The notes under the pieces were generated by a model, which made no database searches, was not told where the DNA came from, and was given only the letters and a program-made list of their open reading frames with translations. From positions 1-10,901 of the forward strand of contig JACDGC010000068.1 in the NCBI GenBank assembly GCA_013815535.1: a DNA stretch of 10,901 nt, read 5' to 3'. Source of the stretch: Ktedonobacterales bacterium (GTDB lineage Bacteria > Chloroflexota > Ktedonobacteria > Ktedonobacterales > JACDGC01). Of the stretch, positions 1 through 5,075 are shown one piece after another. Numbering within the stretch: position 1 is the first letter of the stretch; the number at the start of each line of letters is the position of its first letter. The position numbers and the translations under genes are program-made.

Positions 1-26
1 GCCCAGGAACGCATGCGTTCCTGGGC
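1..26. terminator. Perfect 26-bp palindrome, possible terminator of an upstream gene
   Basis: The first 26 bases are perfectly self-complementary. As RNA they can fold into a stem of 10-11 bp (5' arm GCCCAGGAAC, 3' arm GTTCCTGGGC) around a GCAT-type loop. No T-run follows on the + strand, so it is not a classical intrinsic terminator. It may end the gene to the left of the window, or be the edge of a longer inverted repeat or a dispersed repeat. The left flank cannot be seen. Confidence 0.4.
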
Positions 27-99
27 CTCCTCATATCTTGCCATATTCGCTTTGAAACACTCCATTGCTTAGTGTTCTGCGTGTGATCTTCCTCCCCCT

Positions 100-105
100 T
101 ATAAT
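100..105 (+). promoter_or_regulatory. Probable -10 box (TATAAT) for the redoxin/birA transcript
   Basis: There is a consensus TATAAT 112 nt upstream of the redoxin start codon. I see no good -35 hexamer at 16-18 bp spacing, so the promoter may be activator-dependent, or the match may be chance. A six-base inverted repeat, AACACT (56-61) and AGTGTT (71-76), lies just upstream and could be an operator or activator site. If transcription starts near 112, the leader is about 105 nt and contains the hairpins at 141-187. Confidence 0.4.
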
Positions 106-140
106 CTTGGCGTTCCCCCAAAACGGCTATGGCTTGTGTG

Positions 141-187
141 GCGGGCACTCAGCCCGCTCTAATCACATGATTGGGGAGCTTTCCCCA
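141..187 (+). promoter_or_regulatory. Structured leader with three consecutive short hairpins
   Basis: Three inverted repeats follow each other. GCGGGC (141-146) pairs with GCCCGC (152-157) over a 5-nt loop. AATCA (161-165) pairs with TGATT (168-172). TGGGGA (172-177) pairs with TCCCCA (182-187) over a GCTT loop. The last hairpin ends 11 nt before the GGGAAGGA ribosome-binding site. The block could be a transcriptional attenuator or an RNA element controlling the redoxin gene. It does not match any riboswitch consensus I know. Confidence 0.35.
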
Positions 188-216
188 GTGTGCATGTTGG
201 GAAGGATTATGGGATC

Positions 217-771
217 ATGAAGCAATTGCAAGCGGGAATGGTGGCACCCCTCTTTTCCGCGATGGATGTCAATGGCCGCGAAGTGCGTCTGGATCAGTTC
301 GCTGGGCAACCAGTTTTGCTCTCATTTTATCGCTCCGCTGCTTGTCAACTCTGTAGCCTGCGGTTGTGGTATCTGCGGCAACAGCTTCCTGCCCTCAGCG
401 CGACCGGCTTGCGCATCATCGGCATCTTCGAGACATCGCGCGAAACGACGCTGCACTATGCCCAAGATATCAGTCAACTCATCCCCACCATTGCTGATCC
501 CCAGCAAAACATCTTCCGCCTCTATCAGGCACGGCGGCGATCGCTGGTTGGCTTCTTGCGTGGTTATGTGGGGCGCTTTCCCGAAGTTGCCGAGGCCATG
601 CGCCGTCAATTGGGCAAGATCAGCGATGGCAACCATCTGCAATTGCCCGCTGATTTCTTACTGGCGCCAGACCTCACCATCGTGCAAGCCTACTATGGAC
701 GTGATATTGGTGACCATCTGCCATTTGCCGTCGCGCAGTCCTTTGCCGAGCAATTTCAGCGCGTGCGTTAG
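217..771 (+). CDS. Redoxin/AhpC-TSA-like thioredoxin-fold protein with CxxC
   Basis: This 184-residue soluble protein has the layout of the AhpC/TSA (redoxin) family. An N-terminal GxxAPLF-type opening (7-13) is followed by a DxxGxxVxLxxFxGQPVLLSFYR segment (17-39), the active-site region with C43-Q-L-C46, a helix, and a central strand LRIIGIFE. The C-terminal part (PADFLLAPDLTIVQAYYG) matches the usual final strands. Classical peroxiredoxins carry TxxC or PxxxTxxC with a single peroxidatic Cys; here a thioredoxin-like CxxC stands at that place, as in many uncharacterised peroxiredoxin-like proteins. A thiol-disulfide oxidoreductase or peroxidase role is inferred. ATG 217 is chosen because GGGAAGGA (199-206) lies 10 nt upstream; a GTG at 190 would add nine residues. 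No signal peptide is visible, so it is probably cytoplasmic. The biotin ligase gene follows after 23 nt and is likely co-transcribed. Confidence 0.8.
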   Translation: MKQLQAGMVAPLFSAMDVNGREVRLDQFAGQPVLLSFYRSAACQLCSLRLWYLRQQLPALSATGLRIIGIFETSRETTLHYAQDISQLIPTIADPQQNIFRLYQARRRSLVGFLRGYVGRFPEVAEAMRRQLGKISDGNHLQLPADFLLAPDLTIVQAYYGRDIGDHLPFAVAQSFAEQFQRVR

Positions 772-794
772 GATCGAGCACACCGTGCCGCGAA

Positions 795-1619
795 ATGCGC
801 GTGCACAGAATCGGAGTGCCACAAGTGGGCAATGCAGTGCCACCTTTGGACCTGGGCTGGCTGGCAGAGCAGCTACCCATCGCAGGTTTGGGCTTCCCAC
901 GTATCTATGAGCCGGTGATCCCCTCGACCAACACGGTCGCGCTTCAACGCGCCAACGCCGGAGCTCCGGCAGGGACGTTGGTGCTGACGGATGCCCAACC
1001 CGCCGGGCGCGGACGCCAAGGAAGGCTGTGGGTGACGTTGCCAGGCCAGCAGATCCTGCTTTCCGTCTTGCTGTTCCCCACGTATGCACCGCATTGGTTG
1101 GTGCTTGCGGCGGGCCTGGCCGTGACTGAGGCTGTGGCGGCACAAGGGATCGCGCCTGGGCGTGTCGGGCTGAAGTGGCCCAATGATGTGCTGCTCGATG
1201 ATCGTAAGGTCGCTGGCATCCTCATCGAAACGACGACATTGCCGGGGAATCGCTTGGCTGCTGTGGTGGGCCTGGGAATGAACGTGAATGGTTCGCTGGA
1301 CCCCTGGCCCGAACTCGCGTCGAAAGCCACGACATTGGCTGCTGCCTGTGGTCAGACGTTCGCGCGTGAGCCCCTCATCGTTGCCTTCTTGCACGAGTTG
1401 GGCGGGTGGGCACAACGACTGGCCGCCGATTCCCTGGCCCACCAGTCATTGCTGGCGGCGTGGCGGGCGCGCTTGGTGACGCTGGGCCGCCCCACCACCG
1501 TCCACCAAGGCGATGAACTGCTCGCGGGCATCGCAGGGGGGGTGACGGACGAAGGCGCCCTGTTGCTGGATCTACCCGATGGCACGCGCCGCACCATCCT
1601 CTGGGGCGACGTGGAATGA
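795..1619 (+). CDS. birA: Biotin--[acetyl-CoA-carboxylase] ligase, catalytic-only form
   Basis: This 274-residue enzyme activates biotin as biotinyl-AMP and transfers it to the lysine of biotin carboxyl carrier proteins, for example in acetyl-CoA carboxylase. Visible motifs are STN at 44-46, the biotin/ATP loop GRGRQGR at 71-77 followed by LW, KWPNDV at 127-132, a D-x-x-K-V-A-G-I-L-I-E stretch containing the catalytic-type K138, and VGLGMNVN at 158-165. A small C-terminal SH3-like domain (about 228-274, GRPTTVHQGD...GALLLDLPDG) completes the fold. The N-terminal winged helix of the E. coli BirA repressor is absent, so this is a group I ligase without repressor function. The start is uncertain: ATG 795 has no clear Shine-Dalgarno, and GTG 801 or a later GTG could be used. 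Spacing to the redoxin gene suggests one operon. Confidence 0.93.
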   Translation: MRVHRIGVPQVGNAVPPLDLGWLAEQLPIAGLGFPRIYEPVIPSTNTVALQRANAGAPAGTLVLTDAQPAGRGRQGRLWVTLPGQQILLSVLLFPTYAPHWLVLAAGLAVTEAVAAQGIAPGRVGLKWPNDVLLDDRKVAGILIETTTLPGNRLAAVVGLGMNVNGSLDPWPELASKATTLAAACGQTFAREPLIVAFLHELGGWAQRLAADSLAHQSLLAAWRARLVTLGRPTTVHQGDELLAGIAGGVTDEGALLLDLPDGTRRTILWGDVE

Positions 1620-1640
1620 TGCCCCTTTCGCTGGTGGCCT

Positions 1641-1707
1641 CAACGATGCGTGATTCAGTCGGGCAGTTGACCAATCCCATTTCAGATGCTCACGCATTCT
1701 TTCGTTG
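1641..1707. other. Bulged long stem-loop downstream of birA
   Basis: CAACG plus ATGCGTGA (1641-1653) pairs with TCACGCAT (1690-1697) and CGTTG (1703-1707). This makes 13 pairs with a 5-nt bulge (TCTTT) on the 3' side and a 36-nt loop. It begins 21 nt after the birA stop. It could be part of a 3' UTR structure or termination region, or a small structured RNA. No U-tract follows. Confidence 0.4.
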
Positions 1708-1717
1708 CATCCGCACT

Positions 1718-1743
1718 GATGAGGGGGCGAGCAGCCCCTCATC
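1718..1743. terminator. GC-rich hairpin, possible bidirectional terminator after birA
   Basis: GATGAGGGG (1718-1726) pairs perfectly with CCCCTCATC (1735-1743) across an 8-nt loop. The + strand continues with a run of C and then TT rather than a U-tract, so intrinsic termination is uncertain. Its place about 100 nt after the birA stop, in a gap between transcription units, favours a termination or 3'-end-protecting role. Confidence 0.45.
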
Positions 1744-2024
1744 CCCCCTTGGGATCGCAACGCGGTGAGGCGCGCCGTGATGGCCGTCGTATCGCCAGAA
1801 ACCACCAGATGGTCGAGCACCGCTTCCGTCAGTTCGCCCTTTGTAGTCATGAGAAGCCGTTTATCGTATTGGCAACGGCAACCATGGTGGCAAAGCCCCA
1901 GGCAAAACTTTGTGCATTCCGTTACTGTCGCACTTCTTGCTAGCGCCATCTAATCTTATGGGGCATACGTCACGCGCTGTTTGCCCGCATGTTTGCTGAT
2001 GTCGAACCGGAGAGGAGCCCTAAC

Positions 2025-2228
2025 ATGATCAAGCGTTTACCATTGCAGCGACAGAATGGGATGCTCGGAGGGGTTTGCGGTGCCTTGGGGGCCTATGCTG
2101 GCGTCAATCCCTGGTGGTTCCGCGTCTTGTTTCTGTTTTTGGCACTCCCAGGTGGTTTGCCTGGCGTGGTGCCCTATCTCGTTTTGTGGTTCGTCATCCC
2201 CAAACGCCCGACCATCGCGGCTCCCTAA
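2025..2228 (+). CDS. Small PspC-domain membrane protein
   Basis: This 67-residue protein is essentially a single PspC domain: a basic N-terminus (MIKRLPLQRQ), the signature NGMLGGVCGALGAYAGVNPWWFRVLF (12-37), then a hydrophobic hairpin with a Pro-Gly turn (ALPGGLPGVVPYLVLWFVIPKRP). In E. coli, PspC is an inner-membrane sensor of the phage-shock response. Stand-alone short PspC proteins in other bacteria are taken to be envelope-stress membrane proteins, and the exact role here is inferred. The start at 2025 is fixed by AGAGGAG (2011-2017), 7 nt upstream; an in-frame ATG at 1989 lacks a ribosome-binding site. No pspA or other psp gene is in the window. purQ follows after 83 nt. Confidence 0.85.
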   Translation: MIKRLPLQRQNGMLGGVCGALGAYAGVNPWWFRVLFLFLALPGGLPGVVPYLVLWFVIPKRPTIAAP

Positions 2229-2266
2229 CACGTGAGCCGCGCCGACGACTTCCCCGCGTCTTGTCG

Positions 2267-2272
2267 TATAAT
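2267..2272 (+). promoter_or_regulatory. Probable -10 box (TATAAT) of the purQ-tsaE-tsaB transcript
   Basis: A perfect TATAAT lies 39 nt upstream of the purQ start codon in the pspC-purQ gap. The best -35 is weak (ACGACT at 2245-2250, 16-bp spacer, three of six matches). A start near 2279 would give a leader of about 33 nt that includes the strong GAGGAG ribosome-binding site. Confidence 0.45.
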
Positions 2273-2297
2273 GAAACGGCATTTTCAGGAGCGGCGC

Positions 2298-2303
2298 GAG
2301 GAG
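2298..2303 (+). promoter_or_regulatory. Ribosome-binding site deciding the purQ start
   Basis: GAGGAG with an 8-nt spacer points to ATG 2312. The frame stays open 79 codons further upstream through pspC, but that extension has no PurQ similarity. Confidence 0.75.
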
Positions 2304-2311
2304 TCGATTCG

Positions 2312-3013
2312 ATGAAGTTTGGGATTTTGGTGTTTCCGGGCACGTGGAGCGACCGAGACTGGCATCATGTGCTGACGCGGGTGTTGGGCCACGAGGCCGT
2401 GTATCTGTGGCATGGTGACCGCGACCTGCATGACTGCGACGCGCTGATCGTCCCTGGTGGTTTCGCGCACGGCGACTATCTGCGCGCTGGCGCCATCGCG
2501 CGTTTCTCACCCATCATGGAATCCGTTGCGCAGTTTGCCGAGAGCGGCGGGCTGGTCTTGGGCAGTTGCAATGGCTTCCAGATCCTCTGCGAGGCGGGTC
2601 TGCTGCCAGGGGCGTTGCGCCGCAACGCGGGCATGGCATTTCGCTGCGAGTGGGTGCATCTGCGGGTGGAGCGCACCGACACGCCTTTCACGAGCGCGTG
2701 TGAGGTGGGCCAGGTGTTGCGCATCCCCATTTCGCACGGCGAGGGGAACTTTTACCTGGACGACGCGGAGCTTGAGAGCCTGGAAGCACGGCGCGGCGTC
2801 GTCTTGCGCTATTGCGATGCCACTGGGCAGGTGACGGCGGCAGCCAACCCCAACGGTTCGCGCAACAACATCGCGGGCATCATCAACACGCGCGGCAACG
2901 TCATGGCGTTGATGCCACACCCCGAGCGGTGTTGCGAGACAGTCCTTGGTGGCACGGATGGTCTGCCGCTCTGCCACTCGCTGACCCATGCCCTCGCGGC
3001 GAGCGCGCGGTGA
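2312..3013 (+). CDS. purQ: Phosphoribosylformylglycinamidine synthase subunit PurQ (glutaminase)
   Basis: This 233-residue class I glutamine amidotransferase releases ammonia from glutamine for PurL, which converts FGAR to FGAM in purine synthesis. The complex also needs PurS. It opens with the usual KFGILVFPGTWSDRD (2-16), then IVPGGFAHGDYLRAGAIARFSP (46-67), the nucleophile elbow LGSCNGFQIL with C86, ISHGEGNFY, NPNGSRNNIAGI, and the catalytic dyad in MPHPE (H203, E205). Length matches the family (about 220-260), so it looks intact. The elbow has Ser just before the Cys where Asn or Ile is more common, which should be harmless. Neither purL nor purS is within the window; instead the gene leads into tsaE, whose start overlaps its stop codon. 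Confidence 0.96.
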   Translation: MKFGILVFPGTWSDRDWHHVLTRVLGHEAVYLWHGDRDLHDCDALIVPGGFAHGDYLRAGAIARFSPIMESVAQFAESGGLVLGSCNGFQILCEAGLLPGALRRNAGMAFRCEWVHLRVERTDTPFTSACEVGQVLRIPISHGEGNFYLDDAELESLEARRGVVLRYCDATGQVTAAANPNGSRNNIAGIINTRGNVMALMPHPERCCETVLGGTDGLPLCHSLTHALAASAR

Positions 3014-3504
3014 CGCGGATGTTGCCTTGCCCGGACGGCGCACCCACGACGCTCATTGATGTGGGCGCTTTGCGCAACACGCAGGCGCTCGGCGAGCGGC
3101 TGGGCCGCAGTGCCGCGCCGGGCGATGTGCTGCTGCTCAGCGGCCCCTTGGGCAGCGGCAAAACGGCTCTGACGCAAGGCTTCGCACGCGGGTTAGATTG
3201 CGCCGAGGTCATCAACAGCCCCACGTTTACGCTGCTGAAAGAACATCTGAGCGGGCGTCTGCCCCTCTATCATTTCGATCTCTATCGGCTCGATGACCCC
3301 GAAGAAATCTGGTCGCTGGGCTTTGCGGATTATTTCAATGGCGCGGGCGTGTGTGTGGTGGAATGGGCCGAGCGTGCACCCGATGCCTGGACGATGCCCA
3401 ATCTGTGGCTGGAACTGGCCGTGACGGGTACGCATAAGCGGCGCATCACCGGCTGCGCGCGTGGTGAGCGTGGCTACGTCTTGCTCGCTCAGTGCGCGCT
3501 GTAA
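3010..3504 (+). CDS. tsaE: tRNA t6A37 biosynthesis ATPase TsaE
   Basis: This 164-residue P-loop protein is the ATPase of the TsaB-TsaD-TsaE complex, which transfers threonylcarbamoyl to A37 of ANN-decoding tRNAs. The Walker A motif GPLGSGKT is at residues 45-52. It is followed by the family signatures INSPTFTLLKEH (68-79), YHFDLYRLDDPEEIWSLGFADYF (87-109) and CVVEWAER (115-122). Length is typical (about 150-165). The GTG at 3010 overlaps the purQ stop (GTGA), implying translational coupling; ATG 3019 is an equally possible start three codons later, since neither has a good Shine-Dalgarno. The neighbouring tsaB confirms the assignment. The TsaD and TsaC partners lie elsewhere in the genome. 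Confidence 0.95.
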   Translation: MTRMLPCPDGAPTTLIDVGALRNTQALGERLGRSAAPGDVLLLSGPLGSGKTALTQGFARGLDCAEVINSPTFTLLKEHLSGRLPLYHFDLYRLDDPEEIWSLGFADYFNGAGVCVVEWAERAPDAWTMPNLWLELAVTGTHKRRITGCARGERGYVLLAQCAL

Positions 3505-3509
3505 GGGAG
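3503..3509 (+). promoter_or_regulatory. Ribosome-binding site of tsaB overlapping the tsaE stop
   Basis: AAGGGAG begins inside the TAA stop of tsaE (3502-3504) and lies 9 nt before ATG 3519. This fixes the tsaB start over an upstream in-frame GTG at 3492 and couples the two genes. Confidence 0.7.
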
Positions 3510-3518
3510 TTGCTCGCC

Positions 3519-4283
3519 ATGCTGCTTGCCATTGACGCCTCGACCAACTGGGCCAGCCTCGCTCTCTTGCGGGAGGGTCGCCCCGTCGCGACCCATCATT
3601 GGGCGATTGGCCAACAGCACAGCACACAACTCTTCGGCGGCATCGACACGCTTTTGGCGGCGGCAGATGCGCCCCATGGCGCGGTGACGGCGGTGGCGGT
3701 GGCGACCGGGCCAGGGTCTTTCAATGGCACGCGTGTGGCCGTGACAGCGGCGAAAACGCTCGCCTTCGTCTGGGATGTGCCGCTGATTGGCGTGCCCACC
3801 CTTGATGGGCTGGCCGAAGATGCCCTGCGTGAAAGCGACCCCGCCCTCAGCCTGACGCCAGGGGATGCCAGCATCTTGGCCGTCCTCGAAGCGGGGCGTG
3901 ACGAACTGTACTTGTGCTGGTATGATCTGACAAGAGCAGGCACAGCGGCTGTGCCGCATGTGCAGCCGCGTGGCCCCATCATCATCGCTCAGGTGCCGGA
4001 TATCGTCGCGCCAGCCTCTGACAGGAGCGGGAGCATCGTGTTATGCGGCGAATATTCGGACGCGCACGCGGGCGCATTGGTGGCCGCGTTGGGCCCGGAG
4101 CGTCTGACGGTGCATGCAGGTGGGGCACCGGACCGCGCCATTGGCATCGGCCAGTTGGCGTGGCTGCGGTTGGCGGCTGGGGAGCGGGATGACCCGCTGG
4201 CGCTGGCACCAAGCTATGTGCGGCGGCCCAACATCACCACCAGCACGCGGCATCCCATCCCTGGACCTCCTGAGCGGGCATGA
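3519..4283 (+). CDS. tsaB: tRNA t6A37 complex subunit TsaB
   Basis: This 254-residue protein has the ASKHA/Kae1-like fold of TsaB, the scaffold that dimerises with TsaD in t6A synthesis. Key signatures are the N-terminal LLAIDASTNWASLAL (2-16), QQHSTQLFGGIDTLL (32-46), and ATGPGSFNGTRVAVTAAKTLA (62-82). The last corresponds to the ATGPGSFTGLR hallmark, with N-G-T in place of T-G-L. The C-terminal half (about 110-254) is more variable and ends with the family-typical PSYVRRPNIT segment. The position between tsaE and rimI is the commonest bacterial arrangement. A strong ribosome-binding site at 3503-3509 sets the start. Length is slightly above the usual 220-240. Confidence 0.94.
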   Translation: MLLAIDASTNWASLALLREGRPVATHHWAIGQQHSTQLFGGIDTLLAAADAPHGAVTAVAVATGPGSFNGTRVAVTAAKTLAFVWDVPLIGVPTLDGLAEDALRESDPALSLTPGDASILAVLEAGRDELYLCWYDLTRAGTAAVPHVQPRGPIIIAQVPDIVAPASDRSGSIVLCGEYSDAHAGALVAALGPERLTVHAGGAPDRAIGIGQLAWLRLAAGERDDPLALAPSYVRRPNITTSTRHPIPGPPERA

Positions 4284-4332
4284 TATCATAAGGTTTCATC
4301 ACGCGCCCTATGGCGCTTCCGAAGAGGCATGA

Positions 4333-4980
4333 GTGGTGCGATATGTTGTCAGTAAGATGACGATGGGCGACATCCCCCGCGTCGTCGAGATCGAGAAGCT
4401 GGCGTACCCAACGTCGCAGTGGCCAGCGAGCGCCTATCGCCATGAGATTCAGGATAATGCCTGGGCGCACTACATCGTTCTGCGCGACGCAGAGATCGCT
4501 GAGCGTGCGGCGCAGGTGGCCGCCAGCGAGCCGCAGCCCCGCCGCAACTTTCCCTTTGGCTTTCTCGCTCCGGCGCGGATGAGCGCGCACGATCCCGCGC
4601 AGCAGGCGCTCATCGGGTACGCGGGCTTGTGGCTGACGGTTGATGAGGCCCACATCACCACCATCGCCACCCATCCCAACGCCCGGCGACGGGGTCTGGG
4701 TGAACTGCTGCTGGTGTCGTTGTTTGACATTGGCTATCAAATCGGCGCGCGTTGGATGACCCTGGAGGTGCGCGTCACCAACGAACCTGCGAAGGCGCTC
4801 TATCATAAATATGGCTTCAAGATCGTCAGCACCCGCCCACGCTATTACACGGACAACAATGAAGACGCCTACATCATGTGGACCGATGAGATCACCACGC
4901 CGGATTGTCGCCGCACCTTCAATGAACACAAAGATGCCCTCTATGCGCGCCTGCGCCAGAGCGCCCAGGTTGCAAGCTGA
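4333..4980 (+). CDS. rimI: Ribosomal protein alanine N-acetyltransferase RimI-like, with large insert
   Basis: This 215-residue GNAT-fold enzyme transfers acetyl from acetyl-CoA to protein N-termini; RimI of E. coli acetylates ribosomal protein bS18. It shows the RimI-like start VRYVVSKMTMGDIPRVVEIEKLAY, the acetyl-CoA loop RRRGLGELLL (118-127), the strand WMTLEVRVTN, and the NEPAKALYHKYGFKIVSTRPRYY motif (150-172) that marks RimI. Compared with the usual 150 residues it has an insert of about 40 residues (52-91, Arg/Ala/Pro-rich) before the strand LIGYAGLW and a tail of about 30 residues after MWTDE. The start is GTG 4333 or GTG 4336, with AAGAGG (4322-4327) upstream. It follows tsaB by 49 nt, the usual context for RimI. 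Confidence 0.9.
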   Translation: MVRYVVSKMTMGDIPRVVEIEKLAYPTSQWPASAYRHEIQDNAWAHYIVLRDAEIAERAAQVAASEPQPRRNFPFGFLAPARMSAHDPAQQALIGYAGLWLTVDEAHITTIATHPNARRRGLGELLLVSLFDIGYQIGARWMTLEVRVTNEPAKALYHKYGFKIVSTRPRYYTDNNEDAYIMWTDEITTPDCRRTFNEHKDALYARLRQSAQVAS

Positions 4981-4998
4981 GCGCCCATGTGTTATGCT
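4970..4998 (+). promoter_or_regulatory. Candidate promoter for mnmA inside the end of rimI
   Basis: TTGCAA (4970-4975) and TATGCT (4993-4998) are separated by 17 bp, and a TG one base before the -10 makes it an extended -10 promoter. The predicted start near 5005 leaves a leader of about 70 nt containing a short hairpin, ACCCGC (5019-5024) pairing with GCGGGT (5029-5034) over a CAGC loop. The hexamers are only four of six each, so this is suggestive. Confidence 0.4.
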
Positions 4999-5075
4999 TC
5001 ACAAGATGAAGTGTTCCAACCCGCCAGCGCGGGTGTTGTGATCGGTGGCGCGCAGGTGCGCGGGCGAGTGAGACG

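Larger units (their letters stand above)
1620..2024. other. 405-bp intergenic stretch with two stem-loops, no convincing gene
   Basis: Two stem-loops occupy the first third (1641-1707 and 1718-1743, listed separately). Short + strand reading frames here (starting at 1686 and 1765) have no ribosome-binding site and no family resemblance. On the minus strand, a frame starting at ATG 1850 and running into the end of birA reads with native-looking codons for its first 36 residues, then becomes Cys- and Arg-rich; it also lacks a ribosome-binding site and is not called as a gene. A 6-bp inverted repeat, GCCGTT (1856-1861) and AACGGC (1874-1879), lies just upstream of that ATG. The remainder, to the PspC ribosome-binding site at 2011, presumably holds the pspC promoter, but I could not identify a good -35/-10 pair. 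Confidence 0.6.

Noticed and set aside
1686..1953. Short + strand frames in the birA-pspC gap
   Set aside because: There is no ribosome-binding site, no domain resemblance, and atypical residue composition.
4303..4316. GCGCC/GGCGC hairpin between tsaB and rimI
   Set aside because: The stem has only 5 bp in GC-rich sequence with no U-tract, so it is likely to occur by chance.
4234..4929. 231-codon open frame on the minus strand
   Set aside because: It is antisense to rimI, which has clear GNAT motifs; no family signature of its own.
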